Shown here piece after piece: positions 1 through 9,384 of a DNA stretch of 64,000 bases. Made by a program: the position numbers and the translations under genes. The number at the start of each line of letters is the position of its first letter. The stretch's first letter is position 1. The notes below the pieces were generated by a model. It was not told the origin of the DNA, made no database searches, and saw only the letters and a list, made by a program, of their open reading frames with translations. The stretch is from the NCBI RefSeq assembly GCF_009184865.1, contig NZ_CP045096.1:8866001-8930000 (forward strand). Reading direction: 5' to 3'. This stretch comes from Streptomyces phaeolivaceus (GTDB taxonomy: Bacteria > Actinomycetota > Actinomycetes > Streptomycetales > Streptomycetaceae).

Positions 1-25
1 GCCACTGTACCGAAACGATGGGGTA

Positions 26-77
26 TCGATACGCCACTGTACCGATACGGTGGCGTTCCGGTACAGTGGCGTATCGA
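26..77. promoter_or_regulatory. Long inverted-repeat operator upstream of the TetR gene
   Basis: A perfect 19-bp inverted repeat has arms at 26-44 and 59-77 (half-site GATACGCCACTGTACCG) separated by 14 nt. A third copy of the half-site core lies at 1-12. This is a typical arrangement for a TetR-family operator controlling the regulator at 119 and probably a divergent target gene to the left of the window. The sites are seen directly; binding by this regulator is inferred. Confidence 0.7.
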
Positions 78-118
78 CAGGCCTTTCGGCATGGGGACGA
101 CCGAAGGAGACACGAGTC

Positions 119-733
119 ATGACGTCGCAGGCAGCGGACGGGCCGGAGACGGCCGTCGCCTCGCGCCGCTCCAAACTCACGCCCGAGCGTGAGCAGGAGT
201 TCTTCGACGCTGTGCTCGAACAGATCCGTGAGTGCGGGTACGACTCGGTCACCATGGAGGGCGTCGCCGCGACCACGCGGTGCAGCAAGTCGACGCTCTA
301 CCGGCAGTGGAGGACGAAACCGCAGTTCGTGGCGGCGGCGCTGCGCGCCCGCCGCAGTGTCCGCTTCGCGGGGATCGACACCGGCACCCTCGCCGGTGAT
401 CTGCGCGAGGTCGCCCGGCACGCGGGCGAGGGCCACGTTCTGGAGGGCCGGCTGTTCCAGGCCCTCGGCCATGCCGTCGTGCAGGACGAGGAGTTGCAGG
501 CGGCGCTGCGGGACGCGCTGGTGGAGCCCGAGATCGAGGCGCTCAGGACGATGATCGACCGGGGGGTGGCCCGGGGCGAGGTGCCCGCCGACCATCCGGC
601 GCTGGAGTTCATCCCGGCGCAGATCTTCGGCGTCCTGCGGGCCCGCCCGGTCCTGGAGGGCCAGGACGCGGACGAGACGTACATCATCAAGTTCATCGAG
701 GCGGCCGTGCTACCGACGCTCGGCCTCGCGTGA
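119..733 (+). CDS. TetR/AcrR family transcriptional regulator
   Basis: A one-component repressor of about 204 residues, the usual TetR length. The N-terminal HTH is clear (residues about 20-70, with the family signature around CSKSTLYRQWRTK). The C-terminal half is a helical ligand and dimerisation domain with no recognisable ligand specificity. The ATG at 119 is chosen because GAAGGAGA lies just upstream; a GTG at 50 would place translation inside the operator. It faces an inverted-repeat operator (26-77), suggesting autoregulation and control of a divergent gene outside the window, often an efflux pump in this arrangement. It ends in a strong hairpin shared with the convergent DUF2510 gene. 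The ligand cannot be told from sequence. Confidence 0.9.
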   Translation: MTSQAADGPETAVASRRSKLTPEREQEFFDAVLEQIRECGYDSVTMEGVAATTRCSKSTLYRQWRTKPQFVAAALRARRSVRFAGIDTGTLAGDLREVARHAGEGHVLEGRLFQALGHAVVQDEELQAALRDALVEPEIEALRTMIDRGVARGEVPADHPALEFIPAQIFGVLRARPVLEGQDADETYIIKFIEAAVLPTLGLA

Positions 734-813
734 GACTCAGGCCGCCGTCCGCGGGTTGGATCCGGACGACGACCTGATCGCGCCGCACCGTGGGGACGGG
801 GGCGGCGCGACCC

Positions 814-860
814 CGGCCGGGTGGGATTCCTCTGGAGCGGAGAGGAATCCCACCCGGCCG
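814..860. terminator. Bidirectional hairpin terminator
   Basis: Perfect 20-bp inverted repeat (814-833 and 841-860) with a 7-nt loop, between two convergent genes (TetR, + strand, and DUF2510 protein, - strand). It lacks a long U tract, as is common in Streptomyces. Confidence 0.85.
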
Positions 861-927
861 ACTTATGTCGGTGCGGGGATGCAGGGGTGCGGGGGCGCGG
901 GGGACGCGCGCTCGGGCGTGGGAAGGA

Positions 928-1974
928 TCACACGTCCTGACCGCTGCCGCCGCCGGTGACCGACGCCTTCTTGATGCCCTTGGTGATCTCGTCGATCACT
1001 GTCTGCTTGGGCGCCTGGTCGCTCACGTCGATGCCGAAGCGGACGACGACGAGCTGCGAGGAGTCGGCGGGGGAGGGAAAGGCCAGCGACTCGACATAGC
1101 CGTCGTCGCCCTTGCCCGTGATCACCTTCCAGCGGACGTAGTAGCCCTTCTGACCGGCCACGGTCACCGCCTTGGAGGCCAGCTCCTCGTGCGAGGTGAT
1201 CTTCCCGTAGCCCTCGGAGCCGTAGGCGTCCTCGGCGGCCTGGGAGATGTCCTCCTTGGCTGCGGCCTCGGCGGTGGTGGCCTTCAGCTTCAGCAGCTCG
1301 GCGGGCGACGAGTAGGCGCCGCCCCGGGTGCAGGTCTTCGTGGCGTCGGCCGGGCACTCGTACGAGGCCTCCGTCGTCACCTGCGCGCCGGCCTGGAGGG
1401 GCGAGCCCAGCCAGCCGTCCGGCACCGGGATGCTGATACCGCTGGTCGTGTCGGTGGCGTACCCCTCCTCGATCTGCGGCGGCTGCCCGGACCCGTCCGG
1501 CGCCGGGGTCTGACCGCCGGAGCCACCGGACCCGCCCGAGTCGCCGGGGCCGCCCTGGCCGCCCGAGCTGCCGCCCGGCCCGCCGTCGGTGCCGCCCGTG
1601 CCGTTCTGGCCGCCGGGGCCCTGGGACGTCGCACTGCCCCCGCCGCCCCCGTCGTCGCCGGCCAGGGCGTACACGCCCACCCCGATGCTCGCCAGCACGG
1701 CCGCCGCCACGGCCACGGCTATCCCGGTGCGCAGACCGCGCTTCGGAGGCGCGGTCGGGTACCCGGGATAGCCCGGGTACCCGGGGTGGATCCCGGGCCC
1801 CGGCGGATAGGGTGCGGCGCCCGGCGGATATGCCGGGGGCCCGAACCCCGCGGCCGAGCCCACGGGCCGGATCTGGTCCGTCCACGCGTCGCCGTCCCAC
1901 CAGCGCTCGGTGGCGGGAGCGTCACTTGTCTGCCCGGGATCGGGGTACCAGCCGGGAGGAGTCACCTGCGTCAT
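928..1974 (-). CDS. DUF2510 domain-containing single-pass membrane protein
   Basis: About 348 residues. The N-terminus carries a DUF2510 motif (GWYPDPG followed by RWWDG and AWTDQ) in the first 35 residues, then a Pro/Gly/Tyr-rich cytoplasmic stretch with PGYPG repeats. One transmembrane helix lies near residues 85-105, followed by a Gly/Ser-rich linker and an extracellular domain of about 200 residues containing two Cys (CPADATKTC). The ATG at 1974 is chosen because DUF2510 begins right after it. DUF2510 is a short domain common at the N-terminus of actinobacterial membrane proteins; its role is unknown. The extracellular domain resembles generic secreted sensor or lipoprotein-like domains but I do not recognise a family. 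Confidence 0.85.
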   Translation of the reverse strand: MTQVTPPGWYPDPGQTSDAPATERWWDGDAWTDQIRPVGSAAGFGPPAYPPGAAPYPPGPGIHPGYPGYPGYPTAPPKRGLRTGIAVAVAAAVLASIGVGVYALAGDDGGGGGSATSQGPGGQNGTGGTDGGPGGSSGGQGGPGDSGGSGGSGGQTPAPDGSGQPPQIEEGYATDTTSGISIPVPDGWLGSPLQAGAQVTTEASYECPADATKTCTRGGAYSSPAELLKLKATTAEAAAKEDISQAAEDAYGSEGYGKITSHEELASKAVTVAGQKGYYVRWKVITGKGDDGYVESLAFPSPADSSQLVVVRFGIDVSDQAPKQTVIDEITKGIKKASVTGGGSGQDV

Positions 1975-2236
1975 GGGGCAACCGTATGAGGCCGGAGTGA
2001 AAACCGGATGAGAGGGGACGGTTTTCGGCCCATCCACCCGTGTTTTCCGTGGCGGGTGGCGGGTGGCGGGTGCCGGGTGGTCCTGGCGGTCCCGGCGGCT
2101 CACCGTACGACCAGCCGCACCGGTGGCCGTACCGTGGACGCCGCTCCCGGCCGCCCCGAACTCCCCGGCGGCGGCCCGTCCTCCGGCCTGGCGCGCCCTC
2201 CCGGCGGGAGCGGCCCCCGGCGCCCGGGGTCACCGA

Positions 2237-2629
2237 GCCCAGCAGCCGGGGCGCGAGGGCGCCGACCGTGTCGTACGTGGGGAGCGCGCCGATCAGTGTC
2301 GTCGCCACCGTCATCAGCACGATCACCAGGATCAGCACCGGCCGCCGTCCGATCCGGTCGCCGAGCCGGCCGAACAGGGCGGCGCCGACCGGCCGGAAGA
2401 AGAACGCCAGCGCGAACGAGGCGTACGTCCGCACCAGTCCCTCGGCCTCGCCGCCGCCCTCCGGCGTGAAGAACCGCGCGGCGACGACCGTCGCGAAGTA
2501 GCCGTAGACACCGAACTCGTACCACTCGATCAAGTTGCCCACCGACCCCGCGACGAGTGCCCTGCGGGACCGCTCGGGCCGCTCCGGCCGGGTGGGGCGC
2601 GGGTCCTGGCCGGGGTCGGGCGCGGTCAT
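2237..2629 (-). pseudogene. Truncated MFS (metabolite:H+ symporter type) transporter, N-terminal remnant
   Basis: The first about 130 residues match the N-terminus of MHS-type MFS transporters: [11 protein letters not shown] in helix 1, then [19 protein letters not shown], the family's loop 2-3 signature. Homology stops after APRLL, where an intact gene would continue into helix 4 (usually about 440 residues). Downstream reading is low-complexity Gly/Arg sequence with no membrane segments. The start has a good ribosome binding site (AGGAG, about 5 nt from ATG 2629), so a short peptide may still be made, but the transporter is broken by a large deletion. Confidence 0.75.
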
Positions 2630-2872
2630 GGTGTCTCCTGGGAGGGGTGGGGGCCGTCAACGCCGGAGAACGCGAAAACCGGCGGTGGATCACGGGGAGT
2701 TGACTGTCCATCACCTTCAACGCGGCAGGTGGGCGGCCGGATGCGTCGTCCCGGTGCCCCGTGTTGTCACCCGACACGGCAATAGGTGCCCGGACCAGCC
2801 TCCACTTCGGCAGCCGGAGGGCTACGCTCAATCACCTGTACGTCGTTCGGGCGACGCTGGGGAGGTAGCGGG

Positions 2873-5545
2873 ATGACGGAGGGACGGCCCGATGAGGCCG
2901 CCTCGGCTTCCCTGTGGGAGCGCGACGCGGAGATCGCCGCCATCACACAGGCGATCGACGAACTCCGGGTCGACAGGGCGTCCCCGGGCGGTGTCCTGGT
3001 GTTCAGCGGCGAGGCGGGCATCGGCAAGACCGCCCTCCTCGCGGAGACCCGCCGGATCGCCGAGGAGCGCGGCTGCACGGCCTGGTACGCACGCGGCGGC
3101 GAGACCGTGGCGTCCGTTCCCTACCACGTCGTACGGCAGTTGCTGCAGCCCGCGCTGATCGGGCTGATGCCGGAGGAGGTCCGCGAGTACCTCGGCGACT
3201 GGTACGACATCGCCGGGCCCGCGCTGGGGCTGGCGGAGCCGAGCGGAGGCCCGGCCGACCCGCAGGCCGTCTGCGACGGGCTGGTCGCCGCCCTGAACCG
3301 GCTCGCCCGGCGCACCTGGCCGCTCGTGCTGCTCATCGACGACGCCCACTGGGCCGACCAGGAGACCCTGCACTGGCTGTCCGCCATCACCGACCGGCTG
3401 ACGGAGATGTGCGTCCTCGTCGTCGTGGCCCGGCGGCCCAGCGACGCCACCGGTGAGGGCACCCGCCATCTCACCCGGGTCGCCGCCGCGTCCCGCCCGG
3501 TCCCCACCCTCAAACTGCTCACACCCGAGGCCACCGCGGGGCTCACCCGGGCCACGGTCGGCCGCCATGCAGACGACCCGTTCTGCCGCGAGGTGTGGGC
3601 GGTGACCGGCGGCAACGCGTACAACACCGTCGAGCTTCTCGCCAAGGTGCAGGACAGCGACCTGCAGCCGACCGAGGGGTCCGCCGCCGAACTGCGCGCC
3701 CTGAACAGAACGGCGCGCGGCCTCGGTCTCGTGGCCCGGCTGGAGTCGCTCGGCGTCGACGCCACCCGCTTCGCCTACGCGGCGGCCATCCTGCACACCG
3801 GGATCTCCGTGGAGATCGTGGCCCGGCTCGCCTCCCTGAGCCAGGAGACGGCGGCGGAGTGCGCCGAACTGCTGACCGACGCCCGGATCCTCGCCGAACC
3901 CAGCCCGGTCGACCGCCGCGCGGGGGCCGGGGACCTGGAGTTCGTGCATCCGCTGATCGCCACCGCGGTCTACAAGTCGATCCCGCCGGGCATCCGCACC
4001 GCGTTCCACGGGGTGGCCGCGACGGTCGTCAGCGAGTCCGGGCGTGGCCCGGCGGCGGCCTCACGCCATCTCGTCGAGGTGCACGCCGACGGCGACCCCG
4101 AACTGGTCGAGCAGTTGCGCGCCGCCGCGCGCGAACACCTCGCCGTGGGCGCCCCGGACGCCGCCCGCCGCTGCCTGGAACGGGCCCTCAAGGAACCCCC
4201 GCCCCAGGAGATCCGCGTCCGAGTCCTCTACGAACTCGGCTGCGCCACCCTCCTCACCTCCCCCGCCACCACCGTCGAATACCTCCGCTCTGCCCTGGCG
4301 GAGCCGGGCCTGGACAGCACGGAACGCGTGGACGCCGTCTTCCGCCTGTCACAGGTGCTGCTGCACAACGACCAGTTGGAGGAGGCGGTCCGCACGGTCG
4401 ACGCGGAGGCCGCCCGGCTGGAACCGGGCCCGGCCCGGATGCGGCTCCAGGCCGCGCACTACATGTGGGCGGTCATCCACGCCGACGTGGAATTCTCGCC
4501 CACCCGCTCCCAGGAACTGTCCGCCCTCGCCACGGACTGCACGGGAAGGGACAACTCCGAGCGCGCGCTGCTCATCCTGCGCGGCTTCGACGCCGTGGTG
4601 CGCGGCGAGAACGCCGAGGAGGTCGTCCAGTTCTGCGACCGCGCCCTCGTCAACGGCCGGCTGGCCCCGGGCCTCGGCTGGACCGACAGGGAGTGGGGCA
4701 TCGAACTGCCGCTGATGCTGGCCGTCGCGTACGCCTACGCGGACCGGCTCGACCGGGCGGAGAGCCTCTACACGGAGGCCCTGCGCACCTACGAGAGCGC
4801 CGGATGGACCGGCGGCCATCTTGCCCTGGCCCACGCCTATGTCGGTCACGGCCATCGCCTGCGGGGCCGTCTCAAGGAGGCGGAGAAGTCCCTGCGCACG
4901 TCGCTGGCCTTCGCCGAGCGGGTCGGCCGCAGACTGCCCATGCACTGGACGGCGACCTGCAATCTGGTCGACACACTGCTCGCGCGCGGCCATGTCGAGG
5001 AGGCCTGGGCGGTGGCCGAGGAACACGGTTTCGCGCCCCCGTACCCGTCCACCGTCGTCCTGCCCGACCCCCGTTCCATCCGGGGCCGGCTGCTGCTCGC
5101 CGTCGGCCGCACCAAGGACGGCATCAACGAACTGGAGGCCGCGGAGAAGGCGGCTGCCGCCCGGGGCCATCACAACACGATCATCGCTCCCTGGGGCGGC
5201 GACCTCGCCCGTGCGCTCGCCACCGAGGACCCGCGCCGTGCCGCCGAACTCGCCCTGAGCGTCCGCCGCCGCGCCGAACGCCTCGGCACGGACACCGCCA
5301 TCGGTGAGGCCCTTCGCGTCGAGGCCCATCTCGCCACCGGCAGACAGGCCGCTGCTCTGTACGCCAAGGCGGTCACCTATCTGGAGGCGTCGCCCTCCGC
5401 CTACGAACACGCGGCGGCCCGCGTCGACCACGGCATCGCCATCCGCTCGACCGCCGAGCTCAAGCGGGGCATGGACCTGGCCGACGCCTGCGGCGCGGAC
5501 GGCCTGGTCGAGCGGGCGAGGGAGGCACTCGACCGGCTCGCCTAG
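2873..5545 (+). CDS. LAL-type STAND ATPase lacking a C-terminal LuxR HTH
   Basis: About 890 residues. An N-terminal AAA/STAND NTPase has Walker A GEAGIGKT (residues 46-53) and Walker B LVLLIDDAHW (about 151-160), followed by a winged-helix-like segment and a long TPR-like helical region up to the C-terminus. This is the architecture of LAL (large ATP-binding LuxR) regulators, but the protein stops at REALDRLA, just where the linker to the LuxR HTH normally begins. The start at 2873 is supported by GGAGGT 7 nt upstream. It converges on pcaL with one base between stop codons. Without an HTH it may act through a partner or be a decayed regulator; the frame is otherwise intact over 2.6 kb, which argues for function. 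Confidence 0.85.
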   Translation: MTEGRPDEAASASLWERDAEIAAITQAIDELRVDRASPGGVLVFSGEAGIGKTALLAETRRIAEERGCTAWYARGGETVASVPYHVVRQLLQPALIGLMPEEVREYLGDWYDIAGPALGLAEPSGGPADPQAVCDGLVAALNRLARRTWPLVLLIDDAHWADQETLHWLSAITDRLTEMCVLVVVARRPSDATGEGTRHLTRVAAASRPVPTLKLLTPEATAGLTRATVGRHADDPFCREVWAVTGGNAYNTVELLAKVQDSDLQPTEGSAAELRALNRTARGLGLVARLESLGVDATRFAYAAAILHTGISVEIVARLASLSQETAAECAELLTDARILAEPSPVDRRAGAGDLEFVHPLIATAVYKSIPPGIRTAFHGVAATVVSESGRGPAAASRHLVEVHADGDPELVEQLRAAAREHLAVGAPDAARRCLERALKEPPPQEIRVRVLYELGCATLLTSPATTVEYLRSALAEPGLDSTERVDAVFRLSQVLLHNDQLEEAVRTVDAEAARLEPGPARMRLQAAHYMWAVIHADVEFSPTRSQELSALATDCTGRDNSERALLILRGFDAVVRGENAEEVVQFCDRALVNGRLAPGLGWTDREWGIELPLMLAVAYAYADRLDRAESLYTEALRTYESAGWTGGHLALAHAYVGHGHRLRGRLKEAEKSLRTSLAFAERVGRRLPMHWTATCNLVDTLLARGHVEEAWAVAEEHGFAPPYPSTVVLPDPRSIRGRLLLAVGRTKDGINELEAAEKAAAARGHHNTIIAPWGGDLARALATEDPRRAAELALSVRRRAERLGTDTAIGEALRVEAHLATGRQAAALYAKAVTYLEASPSAYEHAAARVDHGIAIRSTAELKRGMDLADACGADGLVERAREALDRLA

Positions 5546-5546
5546 C

Positions 5547-6674
5547 TCAGCGCGGCTCCCCGTCCTCCTCCGCCAACACCCGCTGCGCCGTCGCGAACGC
5601 GGAGTTCGCCGCGGGGACTCCGCAGTAGACGGCGGACTGGAGGAGGACGGCGGCGATGTCGTCGGGGGTGAGGCCGTTGCGGCGGGCGGCTCGGATGTGC
5701 ATGGCCAGTTCGTCGTAGTGGCCGTGGGCGATCAGCGCGGTCAGGGTGATCATGCTGCGCTCACGGCGGGACAGGGTCGGGTCGGTCCAGATCTCGCCCC
5801 AGGCGTAGCGGGAGATGAAGTCCTGGAAACGGGCCGTGAAAGGCACCTGCCGGGACTGGGCGCGGTCCACGTGCGTGTCGCCGAGGACCTGGCGGCGGAC
5901 CTCCATCCCTCGCTTCGCGTATCCGTCGAAGTGCCCGCGCAGCGCGGCCAGTACGGCTTCCGGGCGCTCAGCGGGGGCGAGATGCGACGCCCCCGGGATC
6001 TCGGTGAGCGACGCCCCGGGCACCGCGTCCGCGATCTCCCGCAGATGCGCGGGCGGCGTCGCCGGATCCTCGCGGCCGGCCAGGAGGAGCGTGGGCGCGG
6101 AGATCCCGGACAGCTCCGCGCGGATGTCGAACGCGGCGAGCGCGTCGCAGCACGCGGCGTACGCCCCCGGATCGGCGCTCCGGTGGTCGTCCACCAGCTC
6201 CGGCACGGTGAACCCGGGGGTGAACCAACGCGAGTCGGCCGTCCCGGCGAGCCCGGCCAGCCCCTCCCGGCGCACCAGCTCCGCCCGCTCCCGCCACGGC
6301 CCCTCCCCGTTGAAGTGGGCCGAGGAGCAGATCACGGCGAGAGAGGAGATCCGCTCCGAGTGGTGCGCGGCCAGGTGCAGACCGACCGCGCCGCCCAGGG
6401 ACACCCCGGCGTACCCGAACCGTTCGATGCCCAGCGCGTCCGCCAGGTCCAGCACCAGGGCGGCCAGTTCGCCGACCGTCGCCCCCGGGGCGATCAGACC
6501 GGCGGGGGAGCCGCCGTGTCCGGGCAGGTCCCAGCGCACCACCCGGTGCGTGACCGACAGCTCGGGCGCCACCTTGTCCCACAGCTTGGTGGACGTACCG
6601 AGGGAGGGGCCGAGCAGCAGCGGGGGAGCGGAAGTCGGGCCCTCCGCACGGTGGTTGAGCAGCTTCTCGGTCAA
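5547..6674 (-). CDS. pcaL: Bifunctional 3-oxoadipate enol-lactonase / 4-carboxymuconolactone decarboxylase
   Basis: Last gene of the pca operon, about 375 residues. Residues 1-250 are an alpha/beta-hydrolase (PcaD type) with nucleophile elbow GVSLGG. Residues about 255-375 are a 4-carboxymuconolactone decarboxylase (PcaC type) with the AHGHYDEL and CGVPAANSAF signatures. The fusion decarboxylates 4-carboxymuconolactone and hydrolyses the enol-lactone to 3-oxoadipate in the cytoplasm. The start is TTG at 6674, overlapping the pcaB stop as TTGA, which gives translational coupling. The pcaD-pcaC fusion is normal for actinomycetes and matches the pcaL of Streptomyces. Confidence 0.95.
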   Translation of the reverse strand: MTEKLLNHRAEGPTSAPPLLLGPSLGTSTKLWDKVAPELSVTHRVVRWDLPGHGGSPAGLIAPGATVGELAALVLDLADALGIERFGYAGVSLGGAVGLHLAAHHSERISSLAVICSSAHFNGEGPWRERAELVRREGLAGLAGTADSRWFTPGFTVPELVDDHRSADPGAYAACCDALAAFDIRAELSGISAPTLLLAGREDPATPPAHLREIADAVPGASLTEIPGASHLAPAERPEAVLAALRGHFDGYAKRGMEVRRQVLGDTHVDRAQSRQVPFTARFQDFISRYAWGEIWTDPTLSRRERSMITLTALIAHGHYDELAMHIRAARRNGLTPDDIAAVLLQSAVYCGVPAANSAFATAQRVLAEEDGEPR

Positions 6675-8002
6675 CGTCGCTCCAGGGCACGGTCGGTGAG
6701 GGCTCCGGCGGAGCCGGTGTAGTGGGTGGGGTCGGTGAGGTCCGCGAGGTCGAGACCCTTCAACTCCGGTTCCTCCGCCAGCAGTTCGCCCAGCGGACGC
6801 CCTTCGGCGTAGACCCGCTTCGCGGCCCGGGTGAGCAGCTCCTTGGCGCGGGCCCGGCCCAGCACCGGGGCCAGCTCGGCGGCCAGCCGCTCGGAGACGA
6901 TCAACCCGTGGGTGAGGTCCAGATGGCGGCGCATCGCGTCGGTGTCCACCCGCAGGCCCCGCGTCAGTTCCACCGCGTCCCGGGCGGCGCCCCCGACCAG
7001 CCGGAGCAGATCGCGGAGCGGCTCCCACTCCGCGTGCCACGCCCCCGCGGGGCGCTCGTCCTCGCCGGCCGACGCGCCGTACAGCGTCGCGGCCAGCTGG
7101 GGCGCCCGCCGGGCCGCCGCCGCGATCAGCGTGGACCGTACCGGGTTCGCCTTGTGCGGCATCGCCGACGAACCGCCCCCGCTGCCCTCGGCGACCTCCG
7201 CGATCTCCGTACGGGCCAGAGTGAGCACATCCGCCGCGATCTTTCCGAGGGCGCCCGCCGCGAAGGCGAGCGCTCCGGCGAGGTCCGCGATCGGGGTGCG
7301 CAGGGTGTGCCACGGCAACTCGGGCTCCCGGAGGCCGAGTTCACGGGCGTACGCGGCGCTCAGTGCCTGCGGGTCGGCCGCCCCGAACACCGTGAACGCC
7401 GCCAACGTGCCCGCCGCGCCCCCGAGTTGCGCGGGCAGCCCCGACCGTACGACCGTGAGCCGGTCCCTGGCGTCCAGGACCAGCGAGCGCCAGCCCGCCG
7501 CCTTCAGCCCGAATGTCGTGGGGACGGCGTGCTGGGTGAGGGTACGGCCCGGCATCGCGGTGTCCCGGTGCGCGGCGGCCAGCGCGGCGAGCGCGGACTC
7601 GGTGCGGCCGAGGTCGGCCAGGACCAGGTCGAGGGTGCGTGCCGAGACCAGCATCGTCGCCGTGTCCAGGATGTCCTGGCTGGTCGCGCCCCGGTGGACG
7701 TACGGCCCGTACTCCGTGCCGACCGCCTCGGTGAGGTCCGAGACCAGCGGGATCACCGGGTTGCCGCCGGCGCGGGCGCGCTCCGCGAGGGAGCGTACGT
7801 CCAGGGCGGCCGGGTCCGCCGCCGAGGTCACCGCCGGACCGGCCCCGGCGGGGACCAGCCCCAGCGCGGCCTGGGCGCGGGTCAGCGCGGCCTCGGCGTC
7901 GAGCAGCGCCCGCAGATAGGCGTGGTCGCTCGTCGCGGTCGCGGCCGGGGATCCGGTCCACCCGGGGGCGAGCAGACCGGTGTCGACGTCGGCAGAAGTC
8001 AC
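6671..8002 (-). CDS. pcaB: 3-carboxy-cis,cis-muconate cycloisomerase
   Basis: About 443 residues of the fumarase/adenylosuccinate lyase superfamily, with the signature loop GGSSAMPHKANPV that carries the catalytic Ser and Lys region. It converts 3-carboxy-cis,cis-muconate, the product of PcaGH, to 4-carboxymuconolactone. The GTG start at 8002 overlaps the pcaG stop by four bases (GTGA), and its own stop overlaps the pcaL start, so G, B and L are translationally coupled. Confidence 0.95.
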   Translation of the reverse strand: MTSADVDTGLLAPGWTGSPAATATSDHAYLRALLDAEAALTRAQAALGLVPAGAGPAVTSAADPAALDVRSLAERARAGGNPVIPLVSDLTEAVGTEYGPYVHRGATSQDILDTATMLVSARTLDLVLADLGRTESALAALAAAHRDTAMPGRTLTQHAVPTTFGLKAAGWRSLVLDARDRLTVVRSGLPAQLGGAAGTLAAFTVFGAADPQALSAAYARELGLREPELPWHTLRTPIADLAGALAFAAGALGKIAADVLTLARTEIAEVAEGSGGGSSAMPHKANPVRSTLIAAAARRAPQLAATLYGASAGEDERPAGAWHAEWEPLRDLLRLVGGAARDAVELTRGLRVDTDAMRRHLDLTHGLIVSERLAAELAPVLGRARAKELLTRAAKRVYAEGRPLGELLAEEPELKGLDLADLTDPTHYTGSAGALTDRALERR

Positions 8003-8604
8003 TGGAACTCCAGGAAGACCGTTTCGCCTTCGCCCTGAAGGCGGATGTCGAAACGGTAGGCGCCCGGCCCCTGCTCCTCGGCGATCAGCGTGCCCCGGCG
8101 CGCCTCGTCCACCCGGGAGAGCAGCGGGTCGGCGGCGAGCGCGGCCTCGTCGCCCGGCAGATAGATCCGGGTGAACAGGTGCACGAGCAGACCCCGCGCG
8201 AAGACGCACACGCTGAGGTAGGGCGCGTTCCGCCCGCGTGCGCCGGGCCGCAGCGTACGCGCCGTCCAGTGCCCGTTGGCGTCGGTCTGGATGCGCCCCC
8301 AGCCGGTGAACTCCACGCCGTTGCGGCCGAGGAAACCACCGCTCGCGGGGTCGCGCCGCATCGAGCCGTCGACCCGGGAGAGGTTGCCGTCCGGGTCCGG
8401 GCCCCACAACTCCAGGAAGGCGTCCGGCAGCGGGTTGCCCTCGCCGTCGAGGATGTAGCCCTGGAGGGAGACGGTGTCGGGGTGGCCGACGGGCGCGATG
8501 TCCCCGCCGCCGGGGAAGGGCAGGGCGTGGCCGTAGAACGGGCCGACGGTGTGCGACGGGGTCGGGAGCACGGTCTCCGGACGGCTGGTGTCGATCTTCG
8601 TCAT
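7999..8604 (-). CDS. pcaG: Protocatechuate 3,4-dioxygenase alpha subunit
   Basis: 201 residues of the intradiol dioxygenase fold. It begins with the alpha-subunit region PTPSHTVGPFYGHAL and contains FLELWGPDPDGN, where the beta subunit has VEIWQSNSAG. The alpha subunit lacks the iron ligands and shapes the active site of the PcaGH heterodimer, which cleaves protocatechuate between its hydroxyl groups. It follows pcaH by 6 nt, consistent with coupled, stoichiometric synthesis. Confidence 0.95.
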   Translation of the reverse strand: MTKIDTSRPETVLPTPSHTVGPFYGHALPFPGGGDIAPVGHPDTVSLQGYILDGEGNPLPDAFLELWGPDPDGNLSRVDGSMRRDPASGGFLGRNGVEFTGWGRIQTDANGHWTARTLRPGARGRNAPYLSVCVFARGLLVHLFTRIYLPGDEAALAADPLLSRVDEARRGTLIAEEQGPGAYRFDIRLQGEGETVFLEFQ

Positions 8605-8610
8605 GGCAGG

Positions 8611-9384
8611 TCAGCGCCCTTCTTCGATCCAGGTGGCCCGCGGGCCGTCGAGCACGATGTCCCAGACGTAGCCCATCGAGAACTCCGGTACGGACAGACT
8701 GTGGTCGTAGGTCGCGACCAGCCGCTGCCGGGCCGCGTCGTCCGTCACCGACTGGATGATCGGGTCGTACGGGAACAGCGGGTCGCTCGGGAAGTACATC
8801 TGCGTCACCAGCCGCTGGGTGAACGCCGAGCCGAAGAGCGAGAAGTGGATGTGCGCCGGGCGCCAGGCGTTGAGGTGCTGCCGCCACGGGTACGGGCCGG
8901 GCTGGATCGTCGTGAAGTGGTAGTGCCCGTCGGCGTCGGTCAGGGTGCGGCCGACGCCGGTGAAGTTCGGGTCCAGCGGCGCGTCGTGCTGCTCGCGCTG
9001 GTGGGCGTAGCGGCCGGCCGAGTTGGACTGCCAGATCTCCACCAGCTGGCCGCGCAGCGGGCGCCCGTCCCGGTCGAGGAGCCGCCCGGAGACGGTGATG
9101 CGCTCACCGATCGGCTCGCCGTTGTGCTGCCGGGTCAGATCACTGTCGATCTCGGTGATGTCCCGCTCCCCGAACGCGGGCGCGGACAGCTCCACCAGCT
9201 CCGGGTCCTTGGACACGTCGATCGAGATCGGCGGCTGCTTGGGATGCCGCAGCACCGAGGACCGGTACGGCGCGTAGTCACGACGCGGCTGATGCTCCAC
9301 CGGCGCCCCGTCCGCGACCCGCTTCTCATAGGCGGCGTGCTCGGCGGCGATCTCTTGGTCGATGTCGTGCTGGGTGAGGGTCAT
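8611..9384 (-). CDS. pcaH: Protocatechuate 3,4-dioxygenase beta subunit (iron-binding)
   Basis: 257 residues. The four non-haem Fe(III) ligands are visible as Tyr126, Tyr165, His178 and His180. Their spacing (39, 13, 2) is identical to Tyr408/Tyr447/His460/His462 of the Pseudomonas enzyme. The core motifs GRYAHQREQHDAP and WRPAHIHFS are intact. It opens the catechol ring to 3-carboxy-cis,cis-muconate. A 144-nt gap carrying a dispersed repeat separates it from pcaF upstream; the ribosome binding site AGGAAACC precedes ATG 9384. Confidence 0.96.
   Translation of the reverse strand: MTLTQHDIDQEIAAEHAAYEKRVADGAPVEHQPRRDYAPYRSSVLRHPKQPPISIDVSKDPELVELSAPAFGERDITEIDSDLTRQHNGEPIGERITVSGRLLDRDGRPLRGQLVEIWQSNSAGRYAHQREQHDAPLDPNFTGVGRTLTDADGHYHFTTIQPGPYPWRQHLNAWRPAHIHFSLFGSAFTQRLVTQMYFPSDPLFPYDPIIQSVTDDAARQRLVATYDHSLSVPEFSMGYVWDIVLDGPRATWIEEGR

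Noticed and set aside
50..118. Upstream GTG start for the TetR gene
   Set aside because: It would begin inside the inverted-repeat operator and adds non-conserved residues; ATG 119 has a proper ribosome binding site.
790..1989. 399-codon plus-strand frame over the DUF2510 gene
   Set aside because: Antisense to a protein with a clear DUF2510 motif and membrane helix; no motif of its own.
1975..2236. Possible remainder of the MFS gene
   Set aside because: No transporter-like sequence could be read in any frame; only GC-rich tandem GGGTGGC runs are visible.
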